Assembly: GCA_011947345.1 (NCBI GenBank)
Contig: JAAVTG010000740.1
Span: 62,001 to 126,000 of the forward strand
Direction of reading: 5' to 3'
Length of the DNA: 64,000 nucleotides
Origin: Phytophthora quininea
Taxonomy: Eukaryota > Oomycota > Peronosporomycetes > Peronosporales > Peronosporaceae
The first letter of the stretch is position 1; every line of letters begins with the position of its first letter. The notes under the pieces were generated by a model, which worked only from the letters and a program-made list of their open reading frames with translations, had not been told where the DNA came from and searched no databases. Position numbers and translations under genes: made by a program. Positions 46,510 to 58,499 of the stretch are shown here, in pieces.

Positions 46510-49500
46510 ATGACTGTAGGCCCTGAAAGCCTGGCATCTGGCAAGGCCATGATGGCCAACGGACCCGATGCGCTCCACAACTACGTCGCTAACAAGTTTG
46601 AGACAGCAATGAGTCACGAGATGCCGCAGATGGGGTCCGCTACCGCAATCTCAGCATTACGGCGAACGTCGCGGTGACGGGAGCCGTCACGGCCAAATCG
46701 GAGCTGCCCACCATCTTCAATACCATCAAGCGCAGTCTAGCGTGCTTCGCATGGAACAAGCGCATGGTTCGCAAGGAGATTATCAAGAACGCTAGCGGTG
46801 TGCTCAAACCAGGGACGATTACGCTGCTGCTTGGCCAGCCAGGGTCCGGGAAGACTTCGTTTCTGCGCCAATTGGGCGGGCGGTTTCCCAAGAGCAGCCA
46901 TGTCGAGATCGAAGGCGACATTTTCTACAACGGCGTTCCGCATAAGGATATCCGCAAGCGACTGCCTCAGTTCTGTGCGTATGTGACGCAGTTTGACAAG
47001 CACTTCCCGAAACTCACGGTGCGAGAAACGCTCGAGTTTGCCTACGCGGTGTGCGGTGGGGAGTGCCAAGTCAAACAGAAGAGATGTTTACTCACGGTAC
47101 TCCCGAGCAGAACGCAGAAGCGCTGGAGGTCGCTCGGAACTACTTTGAACACTTCCCCGACCTGGTGATTGAGCAGCTGGGGCTACAGATTTGTCAAGAC
47201 ACGGTCATGGGAAATAACATGCTGCGTGGCGTGTCGGGTGGAGAACGCAAACGTGTGACGATGGGAGAAATGGAGTTTGGCATGAAATACATGACGCTGA
47301 TGGATGAGATCAGTACGGGGCTAGACAGCGCTGCCACATTTGACATCATCACGACTCAGCGTAGTATCGCGAAATATTTTCACAAAACAGTGGTGATGGC
47401 TCTGCTGCAACCAGCCCCTGAGGTGTTTAATCTGTTCGACGATGTGATCTTGTTGAACGAAGGAGAGATTATCTACCACGGCCCACGCGACCAAGCAGTG
47501 CCATACTTCGAGTCCTTGGGCTTCAAGTGTCCAGCTGGTCGAGACGCCGCAGATTTCCTGCTAGATCTTGGCACGAACATGCAGCAGAAATACCAAGTAG
47601 CGCTCCCAACAGGAATGAATGGGCATCCGCGTCTTGCCAGCGAGTTTTCCGATCATTGGCGCAGGTCGAAGTTGTATGCCGACATGAATCGTGCAATCGA
47701 TGCGCCCTATGATCCTGCCCTCTTACGAGATGTGAAGGAATTTATGGACCCTATGCCCGAGTTTCGACAAAGTTTTTGGGAAAGCACGAAGACGGTGACT
47801 GCGCGTCAGTGGATGCTCACGAAGCGAAACACGTCTTTTATTCGTGTGCGAGGAATCATGGTGGTAGTCATGGGACTGATCTACGGCAGTACGTTTTATC
47901 AAATGGACCCGACAGACGTTCAGGTCGTGATTGGAGTCCTATTCCAAGGCATGATTTTCATGGGACTTGGTCAGACAGCACAAGTGCCAACGTTCTACGC
48001 GGCGCGTGATGTTTTCTATAAGCAACGTTCTGCCAATTTCTATGGCTCTGCACCGTTTGCGATTGCCAACTCCTTGGCGTTGATCCCTCAGGCCATTGCG
48101 GAGAGTCTCGTATTTGGCTCGTTGGTCTACTGGATGGGCGGGTTCGTTGCGCATGCCGGACACTTCATCATCTTCTTGCTGCTGATGGTTCTGACGAATT
48201 TGGTGTTTGCGTCGTGGTTCTTCTGTCTGACGGCCATTTGCTCGAGCTTCAATATCGCCAAACCAATGTCAACGTTCAGTATCGTCATCTTCAACCTTTT
48301 CAGCGGCTTCATGATGGCGAAAAACGTGATGCCCGACTGGTTGATTTGGGTGTATTGGCTGGACCCGGTAACGTGGTGCTTGCGTGCATTGTGTGTGAAC
48401 CAGTATCGCTCCAAAAGTACGACGTGTGCGTGTACAATGGCGTCGACTACTGCTCCAAGTACGATCTGACCATGGGCGAGTACTTTTGAAGCAATACGCT
48501 GTACCTTCGGGCCACGAGTGGGTGTGGCTCGGCATCATTTACATGATTGGCACTTACGTCGCTTTCATGGCGTTAGGCGCGCTTGTTCTCGAGTACAAAC
48601 GCTACGATGGTCCAACTAGCGTTTCGCTAAAGCCAAAGCCGCAGAATGAAAAGAGCGTTGGCGAAGGAACAAGTGACTACGCTTTGGCAACGACACCGAA
48701 GCATAATGGGGCATCGCCAGGTGATGTTGTACTTGACGTCCCAGTACGAGAGAAGATGTTTGTACCCGTGACGATTGCGTGGACAGATTTGTGGTACTCC
48801 GTCCCAAAGCCTGGCAACCCGAAGGAATCGCTTGATCTACTCAAAGGCATTAATGGGTTTGCTGAGCCAGGGTCACTGACAGCTTTAATGGGGTCGTCAG
48901 GTGCAGGGAAGACAACTCTAATGGATGTAATTGCCCACCGCAAGACGGGGGAACGATTACGGGTAAGATCATGCTGAACGGCTACGAGGCGAGCGATTTG
49001 GCTATCCGTCGGTGCACGGGATACTGCGAGCAAATGGATGTTCACTCGGATGCGTCAACGATACGTGAGTCGCTCACATTCAGTGCATTTCTTCGCCAAG
49101 ACAGCAACATCCCGGATAGTAAAAAGTTCGACACGGTATACGAGTGTCTTGACCTGCTCGATATGCAAAACATAGCGGACAAGATCGTACGTGGGTGCTC
49201 GCAGGAACAGAAAAAGCGTCTGACCATCGGTGTCGAGCTAGCAGCGCAGCCGAGTATTTTGTTCTTGGATGAACCGACAAGTGGACTGGATGCTCACTCA
49301 GCCAAGCTGATCATGGATGGTGTGCGCAAGGTGGCCGACAGCGGACGAACGATTGTCTGTACAATCCACCAGCCTTCGTCGGATGTGTTCTTCCTATTTG
49401 ATCACTTATTGTTGTTGAAGCGCGGTGGCGAGTCGGTGTTTGTTGGCGAACTGGGTGAGAAATGCCACAAGTTTGTGGACTACCTCGAGGCCATTCCTGG

Positions 49501-50620
49501 CACGCCACCATGTCCTAAGAACCAAAACCCGGCGACGTGGATGCTAGAGGTTATCGGTGCTGGTGTTAGCAGCACTACATCCAACACCACTGACTTTGTG
49601 AAGTGCTTCCAGGACAGTGAGGAAAATCGGATTCTCGACACACAGCTAGAGAGACCTGGCTTGACACGCCCAAGTCCTGATCTCCCAGAGATGACCATCA
49701 AGAAAAAGCGCGCGGCAGACTCTTTCACGCAGATGCGATTCCTCATAAAGCGTTTCTACGATCGATACTGGCGTACACCGACGTACAACATCACACGTTT
49801 CGGAATGGCACTGGGCCTTGCTATCTTGTTCGGGATCGTGTACTCAGGAAAGTCATATCAGTCCTACCAAGAGATCAACTCCGGCGTGGCAATGGTGTTC
49901 CTGACCACCATGTTCAACGGTCTGATCTCGTTCACAGGCGCACTTCCCGTTTCGTTTGCAGAACGCGGAGCTTACTATCGCGAGCGTGCTTCACAGACTT
50001 ATAACTGTGTGTGGTATTTCGTGGGATCAACAGTAGCCGAAATTCCGTACGTGTTTTTCGGCGGCGCGTTGTTCACGATCATTTACTACCCCTGGGTGGG
50101 GTTCACGAACGTTGCGTCTGGCTTCATGTATTGGGTCACCATTTCGTTGTTCATGCTCATGCAGACCTACATGGGCCATCTCTTTATCTACGCGCTGCCC
50201 AGCGTGGAAGTGGCTGCTATCGTAGGCGTGCTGTATAACAGTATCTGCCTATTGTTTGCCGGCTTCAACCCTCCAGCTTCCAACATCCCGCAAGGCTATC
50301 ACTGGCTGTACTTGATCACACCGCAGAAGTACGCGATGGGACTCATGAACTCGTTAGTTTTCACGGACTGTCCCGAATTGGCAATCTGGAACAGCGTGAC
50401 TGGAGAGTACGAAGGAGGTAGCAATTTACTTGCCTGTCGAGAGCTGACTGATGCTCCCAGCACGGTTGTCCACACCACTGTCAAGGAATACGTCGAGGAG
50501 AATTTCGGATACAAGCACTCGGAGATCTGGAGCAACTTTGGAATCATCTTCGTGTTCATCGCAGTTTATCGTCTGCTGGGACTCCTTGCGCTACGCTTCG
50601 TCAATCACCAGAAGAGATAA
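46510..50620 (+). CDS. Full-size ABCG (PDR-type) ABC transporter
   Basis: Start MTVGPESLASG at 46510; no introns; 1,371 aa after five single-base repairs, a usual length for oomycete PDR transporters. Order is NBD1 (Walker A GQPGSGKTS, signature VSGGERKR, Walker B LMDEIS), TMD1 with about six helices, NBD2 (GSSGAGKTT, degenerate signature CSQEQKKRLTIG, LFLDEPTSGLD), TMD2 ending at NHQKR. Such pumps export toxic compounds and lipids at the plasma membrane; the substrate is not predictable. Breaks are at homopolymers: GGGG 46632-46635, GGGG 47058-47061, AAAA 48413-48416, TTTT 48484-48487 and GGGGG 48947-48951. At every one the family sequence continues in the adjacent frame. Confidence 0.9.
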
Positions 50621-50936
50621 ATGTTACCTGAAATGAATGCATGAAATAGTTTTTGACAAACAACGGAGCGAGGACCCGTCCGCGTGGCATGCGGCATCTT
50701 CTTGAAAACCCCAGAGCAGCACGACAAGTCATTGACAACATTGACAACGCATGTAGTATGCAGCTTGTTGTTAAATGAAGGCTGCAATTTACTGAGCGCC
50801 ATTTACGTTGCCCATCGACCGAAATCAATCGTCGATGCCAATCAATTAAGACCTTCGTCGTCAATACTTGTCGTCTTCCATATCGGTCACATCATTTCTC
50901 GCTTGAAATTCTCTTCAATCGACCGCTCAGAGGAAG
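50621..50936. other. Intergenic upstream of the CRN gene
   Basis: It presumably contains the ABC-transporter terminator and the CRN promoter. No ORF or specific motif is supported. Confidence 0.4.
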
Positions 50937-53334
50937 ATGGTGAAGCTTTTCTGTGCGATCGTTGGCGGGGAAGCGCGTTCGTGGTGGACATCGACGACAG
51001 TGCTTCGGTGTCGGCGTTGAAGAAGGCGATCAAGGAGAAGAAGAACGAGTTGAAGGAAGTAGATGCCGATAAGTTGCAGCTCTTCCTGGCGAAGAAAGAC
51101 GGGGCGTCGTCGTGGCTTTCTCAAGATCCCTCGTACGAGACTCTACGGATAATGATGAACCGTGGGGAAATCCCAGAGGTGATCAAGATAATAGTGAACA
51201 AAGAAAATCAAGAACTCGACCCACTACGCACCATCTCAAGTATCTTCGCGAAGGGCATCCCGAAAGGCGTCTTACACTTCCTTGTGATGCCCCACCGGTC
51301 GACCGATATGTCAATTGCCATCCAAAAATGAGGAATTTAATGAGTACGAGCAAGTTGCAGAGCGTCTCAAGGACTTGGACGAGGTCAAAAGCATAGTGGG
51401 GACTATCAACGATATTTGGAACCGCAAGCAAGTCCCCGCACCGTTCATCGTCCTGGAAAACTCTTCAGGAACAGGCAAAACACAGCTGGCGTTCACTTTG
51501 GCGGCCAATGGGGCTGTTGATGTATTCTACGTTCTGTGCACCCGTTGGGACGAGTTGCAGCAGCGTGTGTACAATGCCTTTAACGACAGAACAAGTGTTT
51601 TCCTGAATTGCATCGATGCAGATGCAGCGCAACTGGAAAAAGGCGCCGTTGGCGAGTTTAGCACAAAGGTAAAACTGGAGTCATTCGGCTTTATACTGGC
51701 AGCGCTCCGAAATCATGATTATTTCAGCGGGGAGCTTCTTATCAAGATGTGAATGCAGCACGTGATCGACGGACCAAGCCCTGTATCTTTTTCCTGGACG
51801 AGTTCCCTCGCGTGGGGAACACACATGCATCACACGAATTACTGAAGCGTGAGAAGAAAATTCGATCGATGCGGAATGTCTTTCGCAGTGTTGGTCTGCC
51901 GGTCATCGCCAGCGCTACGAATGGCACGGCCCACGGTCTTCTCACCACTAGTGACAAGTCTCGAGATACGGATATGAAAGGGCCAAAGCGTGTACCATGG
52001 TGCAAAGTGATTCCGTCACTACCGCTGTATGTCAGCAGTTCCACCTGTGGCGAGGCAGAAGCAAATGATCCGTTCGAGTGGCTTTTCCGGCACAGTCGAC
52101 CGTTGTTTGGAGCGATGGGCAAGGAGTATGCTGATAGGAAGCCGTACGACGGAAATACTGGGGAGGAGCAACTGCAGTACTTGAGTGATATGGTTGAAGC
52201 GTTGAAGCCTGAATTTCGCGACGGTAAACGACAGAACCATCCAACTGAATTCGAAGTGGGCCAGCTCCTCTTGTTTCTCGACTCTAGCTACAGAATGGAC
52301 GATGAAGGCACAGGCAACTCTAATAGTGATGCCGGAGACGATTCAATCATTAGGAAGGTTCGTCCAATCAATGAGGTGATCGATGGCCACTATGGTCGCC
52401 TTGAGGAAGACGAGAGTTTTGATCTTGAGCTTGGAGAAGGGTATTTGCTGAAGAAGGGGAAGCGTTGGAAATGTCGATATGTATTCCCTCATCCGAAAGA
52501 CGATATACTCCTTTTCTGACTCTAATGGGAGATTTCGACGACAAAGATGAATCCGGTCATCCTATTAGATCCAGTCCTCTGAATTGCCGATTCAGAGCGA
52601 AGTTGCAGGATGTATTGGCTGGAAATAAAGGAAATCCTCGCAGTGGGGTCCACAAGACGAACGATGGAATGGGTCTCGAAGCTCTTGTCGGGGAGCTGTT
52701 GTCCTCGCGAGCCATCAAGGAGGATTTCGTGGCGTGAAGTTCCCGGCATTTTTCGGCAGACTGCTGTATGAGTTGGGAGTGCGAGACAGCAAAACTCCTG
52801 TGAAAGTCCATGATGGAATTGACGATGTTATGATCCCATTTCTCTCACCTCTTAACGTAGCGTGGCCCAACGAGTTTCTGGCTTACTGGGAGAATACGAC
52901 TGCTAAGTTTGCAAGCATGCGTCCCACTCCAAATGGCGAAAAGATTGCTTTTCTGGTCGATTCGAATATCCATATCGTTTCTGGAGAGTGCAAGGATGGC
53001 GAGGAGTTTAGTTGGGAGATCCTTAAATATGTTCTAGGTCTGGTCCCCGATACCGTCAAAGTTCACTTGGTCGTGGTGAACAAATTGCAGGACGAGTGTT
53101 TGACGTGGAATGCGCCCAAATATGAATCTGCTTCCTCGTTCTTGGAGTGTGCCAAACTTCAACGTGCCAGGTTATCGTGTCGGGGAAAATGGTCTGGTAA
53201 AGTGCCCAACGTTTATGCAAGCGAGCCGAGACCCACGCAAGAAAGCAGCATCTTCAGCTGGCGACGAAGCAAACAACGCTTGTGGGGAGGACCAGACTAT
53301 AATCTTCGTCGAGGTCGGAGACTGGGAGAAGTAG
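50937..53334 (+). CDS. Crinkler (CRN) effector with P-loop domain, frame-broken
   Basis: ATG 50937 opens MVKLFCAIVG, the typical CRN start, and the LQLFLAK translocation-associated motif follows near 51078. A variant of the HVLVxxP boundary (LHFLVMPH) lies near 51270. Next is a domain with a P-loop-like SSGTGKT (about 51475) and a hydrophobic strand ending in Asp and Glu (IFFLDEF, 51785) that could be Walker B. The C-terminal part to the stop at 53332-53334 is unassigned. CRN proteins are oomycete effectors that enter host cells, often the nucleus, and some trigger or block cell death; CRN-like proteins elsewhere pair a ubiquitin-like header with NTPase and nuclease parts. Six frame changes (about 50968, 51330, 51750, 52510, 52737 and 53155) interrupt it. 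Some sit in homopolymers and may be base-call errors, but CRN families also contain many pseudogenes, so its state is open. Confidence 0.8.
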
Positions 53335-53427
53335 GTAGGCTAAATTACCTGAAGGAGCAGCATCCAAACTGCATTTCGAGTTAATGGGAATCTAGTGCTG
53401 TCGTATCGTATATAACCACTAATATCC

Positions 53428-53751
53428 ATGACTCCAGAGCGAAATAGCACCGCCATCGCAGGCAATGAGCACCTAGACTGTGTGTTCGACTGCATTCAAC
53501 GACCCCATCTTCCTACAAGCGAGAACTACGAGTTCGTCTGGATGTAGGAGCACGGTACTCGAACCCGTCAGCAAGTCGGTGGCATGGTGTGCAAGTCGAA
53601 CTGCGGCACTGCTGGCGTCACCAAAGTCGCTGTTGAGTTCGACGAGCGCGCAGTGTATGTTTCGAGATCAGCGTATTGCAGGGATCTGATCGCTGCTACT
53701 GAAGCTAGAAGGGAGCAGAAGGGAGCAGCGACGCACTACAAGAACGAATGA
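53428..53751 (+). pseudogene. Hypothetical ORF of 107 codons with one in-frame TAG
   Basis: Starting at ATG 53428 (MTPERNSTAIAGNEHLDC), one frame stays open to TGA 53749-53751 apart from a single TAG at about 53545. The flanking halves have ordinary codon use and composition. It follows the CRN gene on the same strand and may be a relic or a separate small gene. I do not recognise it. Confidence 0.3.
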
Positions 53752-53934
53752 TTGACACAGCAAGTTGCCTATTATCTATTATCTGTGACGTGGTGCACAT
53801 GGCTACAGTTTTAGTATTTGTAACTTTACAAGACACACTATGTCTTTCACTATGCATCTATTGTAACATTACAACACTATCTCAACTTCTTGCACTTTAG
53901 TGTCATATCCGAATTTTCTGCAGGCGACGCATCG

Positions 53935-55259
53935 ATGGAGTTCAAGCACGAGGGCAACGCGCTGTTCGTGGATGAGGCGTACGAGGAGGCCGTGCGCAGC
54001 TACTCGCGGGCGCTGGAGGTGCAGCCATCGGATGCCGATGCGCTGGCCAAGAGATCTGCTGCGTATCTGAAGCTGCACAAGCTGCAGGAAGCGGCAGCGG
54101 ACGCTGCCAAGGCCGGCGAACTGGATGCGACGCTGTATATGGCGCACATGCGGCACGGGTGCGTGTGCCTTCAATTTAATAATGATTTTTAATTGTCTAA
54201 TATGGATGGTTTAATTATTAGAGTGGCGCAGTTTGAGCTGGAGCAATACAAAGACGCCAAGAAAGCTTTCCAGAAGGGCAAAGAGACCGCTTCCAAGGAG
54301 AAGGAAGCACTGGTTAAACGCTTCCAGACGTGGATCCGAAAATGTGACGCTGAGTTGGACAGTAAGATGGCTCTGGAGACGCAAAAAAATAAATGTGTTT
54401 GCTAATGGGATAAGTTACAGGTGATGACGAGGAGCTGGTGGTTCCAGACGAAACTCCAGTGCAAGTGGCACCAAGCAAACAGAGTTCTGCTCCAGTGACG
54501 CTGTTGCCGAAGAAGACGACGATCCGGTAAGTGGGGAGCATTTACTGTACTTAGTTAATTGTCTGATGTTGTTGCTTTTATTAAAGCCACGAGTGGTACC
54601 AGTCCGGCACGCACGTGACGGTGTCGATCCTCCAGAAGAAACTCGCACAGGAAGACGTAGAAGTAGTGTTGGGACCGAAGAAGTTCTACGTGCGCGTAAA
54701 GTTAGACGGCGAGTTTGTGGACGCGTTCAACGAGTCTCTGTTCGACGAGATCGTACCAGACGAGAGCTCGTGGAAAGTGTTGAGCTCAAAGGTGGAGCTC
54801 AAGCTCAAGAAAAAAGCAACGGGATGCACTGGGACAAACTCGAAGAGGCTGTGTACCAAACGCCGACAAAACTCATGACTGGTCCGGCGGCGGTCTTCGA
54901 AGCCAAGCCGGAAAAGGTTGCGCGTCCGTACGCTAGCAGCCGAGACTGGAACCAGATCGAAAAAGTGATGGAAGAGGAGCTGGAGGCGGAGAAACCGGAA
55001 GGTGAAGAGGCGATGCAGAAGCTCTTCCGAGATATTTATGCCAAGGCTGACGAGAACACGCGCAAGGCCATGAACAAGTCGTTCGTACGTACCACCAGCA
55101 CCAGCTTCTTGTACTTTTGCAACATTTACATGCTTGGTGTTCTGTGTAGCAAACGTCGGGTGGCACGGTGCTCTCCACCAACTGGAAGGAGGTGGCTGAC
55201 AAGGACTACGAGCAGGAGCGCACGGCGCCTGACGGCATGGAATGGAAGAAGTGGGGTGA
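53935..55259 (+). CDS. SGT1: SGT1 co-chaperone (TPR-CS-SGS)
   Basis: Exons: 53935-54158, 54222-54361, 54421-54526, 54587-55084 and 55150-55259; phases agree. From MEFKHEGNALF, residues 1-115 form a TPR domain (YSRALEVQPSDADALAKR), followed by an acidic linker, a CS domain (VTVSILQKK, FYVRVKLDGEF, WKVLSSKVELKLKKK) and the SGS domain (WDKLEEAV to DGMEWKKWG). SGT1 is an HSP90 co-chaperone that links to SCF ubiquitin ligases and kinetochore assembly. The frame breaks in the A run at 54810-54815. The stop is uncertain: as read, the frame passes WKKWG and continues about 80 codons, but one missing G in 55253-55256 would give a stop at 55257-55259, right where SGT1 proteins usually end. It converges with the CENP-A gene. 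Confidence 0.88.
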
Positions 55260-55370
55260 TTTCCTACTGCATAACACAACACCATCGCAATACGAAAAGT
55301 ATGCACACTTCAGATTCAGCCAAACAGGTCAAGCACCACCTCATCCACACCTCGGAGCACCTGCAGCTGT

Positions 55371-56071
55371 CTACGACGCCGTCGGTCGAATGCCTCGGAT
55401 CCGCAGCGACAACTGGATGTCCTTGACCATGAGCGTCACGCGCTTGCCGTGGATCGCACACAAATTCCTATCACATACAACACAAACCAAACAATCAGAG
55501 CCATCTTCCTCCATCAAAAGACTTGTCCACTGGACGTACGCGTCTTCGAAGGTGCGGATCAGGTACGTCTCGGCCGCTTCTTGCAGTGCCAGCAGCGCCT
55601 CCGCTTGCCAGCGGTATCCCACACCCGTAAACTCCGTCTGGATCTCCCTCACCACTCTGGCAAAGGGCAGTTTCCTTAGCAACAGGTTGGTGGAGCGTTG
55701 CAGCAGCCTGATTTCCCTCAGAGCTCCCTCTCCTGGCCTCCTTCGCCTCTTGATGGTCTGCGTGGGCGCTACAGGGCTGCGTTTAGGAGGTGTAGCTTTG
55801 CGCTTGCGTCTAGGGGCAGTGGGCGTCGCATGGATGGCTGCTTGGCGGCCTACAGGAGCCACAGACGGCCGACGCGCTGGCAGGTTCGGGGTGGAGACGG
55901 CGTCGACGCGGCGGACGCAGACGAAGCAGCAGCGCGCGGAGAGGACGCGGCTGCGGGCTTGGCGGTGGCAGCGAACGGCGGAGAGTCTGATTCCGAGTCG
56001 CTGCTCTCCGTGACGCTGCTGCTGGGCTCGCTGTCCGCTGCTGGCGACGCCGCTGCAGGTGGCGACGACAT
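55371..56071 (-). CDS. CENPA: Centromeric histone H3 variant (CENP-A / CenH3)
   Basis: Exons 56071-55540 and 55467-55371 (intron 72 bp) encode 209 aa. An N-terminal tail of about 115 residues, Ser/Ala/Pro-rich and basic, has no similarity to canonical H3 tails. The histone fold starts at [20 protein letters not shown] and continues through [20 protein letters not shown] to [10 protein letters not shown] and [11 protein letters not shown]. CenH3 hallmarks are present: a loop 1 one residue longer than canonical H3 and Trp in RWQAEAL. The protein marks centromeres and recruits the kinetochore. The frame breaks at the G run 55888-55891 (plus-strand letters), within the tail; the histone fold itself is unbroken. 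An in-frame Met at 56098 is an alternative start. It lies tail-to-tail with SGT1, about 110 bp apart. Confidence 0.88.
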
Positions 56072-56189
56072 GCTTGGGAGAGGAAGAATGATGTTCAAAA
56101 ATATTGTTTTTCCGTCTAATTGGAGTTTTAGCCATCCTAGTTCTACATTTATTCACATTAGTTTTAAATTTAGATCGACTGCAGTTCTA

Positions 56190-56408
56190 TTAAGCCGAAG
56201 CATTCTTGAACGAATCGACTAGCGCGTTGGTGTAGTTTTTGCGAGGGGTGCCGACGCCAAGACTACTCCGGCGCTGTAAGTTGTCTGAATCCATTACTTG
56301 CTGGGCATTCGGGGGTAGGACTGTTGTTTGCTGGGCATTGTATGTTACGTAGAGAAAGCTCTTGAATGCGGGATGGTGGGGGTGAATAGCCTCCGGGATC
56401 TTGTGCAC
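56190..56408 (-). CDS. Small hypothetical ORF, 72 aa
   Basis: MHKIPEAIHPHHPAF to a Lys/Asn/Ser-rich C-terminus (GVGTPRKNYTNALVDSF). It is polar and has no recognised domain. It is 92 bp upstream of the longer CENP-A start, on the same strand. It may be the last exon of a longer gene, or chance. Confidence 0.25.
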   Translation of the reverse strand: MHKIPEAIHPHHPAFKSFLYVTYNAQQTTVLPPNAQQVMDSDNLQRRSSLGVGTPRKNYTNALVDSFKNASA

Positions 56409-56759
56409 AGTGCTTGCTGGAGAGAGGAGGCTTTTAGGAGTGAGGAAGTCTCTCTATGGCAAAGCACTAGGTCATCATCGATCCTACGAACATTATAAAT
56501 AGCATGTAAACCTCAACTTCTTATCTACTGGATCCTTTGTGTGGTGGCGTGAGCATAAGACATCGAGGGAACTTCCGACATATTGCGTTCGATGGCAGAC
56601 TTTTGCTCCGCTTCCGCTCAAGCGTTCGATTCCATTCGCTGCGATGTATGACAGTCGGAAAACCTGATTAATCCGGATTGATCAGATAGGCCAGGCATAA
56701 TAATCCGCTAAATAAAACGGCGTATAATATACCACTAGTTAGTGTTAATCGCAGGGAAT

Positions 56760-57206
56760 CAGCACTTGCAAGCGACTCGACTGCGCTCTCCGCGCGCTCT
56801 TCCGAAGCAGCAGGCGTGCCTACGCACGTACAACTTGGATCTGCTAATGACAGGATGTAATGGAGCTAATCTGTCGCTACGAAGCATGTGAGCTCGATCC
56901 TTCTCCCATTCGTAGACGCGCTCCCTCTTTGTATCACATCTTGAAGGGAAAAGATGGCTATAAAACTCGTCCAACGTTAACTGCATATCTCCGCTGGCTT
57001 TGAAAAAATATTACGTCGAGTTTCTTCTTGAACGTCTCGCAGTCGCGCGAGTATCCTGCTGGACGACGGCCAGCACCGCCTGGCGTCCGCTTCCGTCCTC
57101 GCGCCATGGCGACTTGCGCAGTGGTTTTGTTCTCTGACAGCACTGGCCTCTGAGCAAAAATAGTTCTGTCCGCTTGAACAAATGGCTCAAAGTGAGGTCT
57201 TATCAT
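56760..57206 (-). mobile_element. Possible transposon relic
   Basis: Two overlapping minus-strand frames read MARGRKRTPGGAGRRPAGY followed, after a frame change in a T run, by MQLTLDEFYSHLFPSRCD with charged helical sequence. The basic start and the neighbouring hAT debris suggest transposon origin. No catalytic motif or terminal repeat was identified. Confidence 0.25.
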
Positions 57207-57254
57207 GTGGCTACATTGATATGATTGGCTTATTCGTCTGTCCGGATGTACAAA

Positions 57255-58371
57255 ATGTCCGGATGCACAAATGTTCTACAGTATGCTGAGAAAATGAAAG
57301 TTTTGATCGAAGAGCTCAAAGATCACCCATTTATAGCTATGGCTATTGACGGCTGTACTGCCGTGCGCAACCAGAAGAAGCTAAATTTATTCTAGTGGCG
57401 CCAAATATGATTCCAAGACCATGGATGATTGTTGCAACGGGATCTGATACGCAGTCAGCCGAGTACGTTACCTTGGACGTAGCGAATGCGGTTGACTCTG
57501 CTGTAGGCAAACCTGGATTTGTTACGGGTGTGACGACGGACAATGCAAAGGCAATGTATCAGCGTGGGAGATCCTGGAGGAGAACGGACTCATTCGTGCT
57601 GGATGTGGAGCACACACACTGAACCTGCTCCTTCAAGACATTGCAAAACTTCCCCCAGCGAAAGACCTCGTGCAAAACGTAACACGCATAATTGTGTACT
57701 TCAAGTCGCGCCCGAAACTCTTCACCCGGTTCGAGCAAGAACGTGCTGTCGTCGTTCAGCGCCACGGTGAGAGCGCCTTCAATAACACACTGTCGATTCC
57801 TACTGTGACGCGATGGTGTTCAACCTATAATGCCATCGTCAGTGTGATCAAGAATAGAGAAGCGCTTTCGGCAGTTCTCCAGGACAACGGGTTCATGAAG
57901 GAGTACAAGCCAAAACAAAAAAGCCTTCTCACAAGCGCAAGCGTGGAGCGGCGGTAGCACCGAAAACAGACTATGATGTTGTCGATGGCCTTTTGCAGAA
58001 CGAAGCATTCTGGAAGAGCGGGAAGCACATTATGAGGCTTTTAGCTTCCATTGTCAAAAAGATTGGCCTTTTGGAAGCGGATGGTCCGTCTCCTGATATG
58101 ATCTACTGGTGTTTTGCAGAGCTGCTGAAGAAACCCGTTTACTGCCAACCATCCTTCATGGTTGACACTGCCGCGGGTATCAAGGCGTTAATTGCGGTTC
58201 GCTCGAAATTTCTTCACACTGATGCCATGGGGTGGCATTTTGCTCGATCCGTTAAAAGATCCCATGGATTTTGTGGACGACAATAAAACAAAGGCATTAA
58301 ACCACGCCCGAGACGACGCCAACGCGTTCCGTGTCGAGCTCATCAAACGCTGTGCGAAAGCCATCCAGTAA
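57255..58371 (+). mobile_element. hAT-family transposase relic
   Basis: A broken coding stretch reads through several frames: MSGCTNVLQYAEKMK, then ILVAPNMIPRPW and VTTDNAKAM, then the hAT-typical CGAHTLNLLLQDI (about 57607) and PTVTRWCSTYNA, then FLHTDAMG and a Leu-Asp-Pro motif (about 58245), and on to a stop at 58369-58371. The RNase H-like core of hAT transposases is recognisable, but the N-terminal BED finger and the C-terminal dimerisation domain are missing. Frame breaks occur at about 57390, 57555, 57930 and 58240. Not active as it stands. Confidence 0.7.
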
Positions 58372-58499
58372 ATCTAATCGACCATGCAGCTGGTAGCTGC
58401 AGATAACTTGTTCGAAATCTGTGAACGGAAGTGACAAATTTGGCTTCTCCGTTGGCTAAAGCTTTTACGCTGAGCCTGGTACTTCTCCGCTCGTTGATG

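Noticed and set aside
55260..56013. Extension of SGT1 beyond WKKWG
   Set aside because: SGT1 proteins end at this point; the extension overlaps the CENP-A gene antisense and has no conserved sequence.
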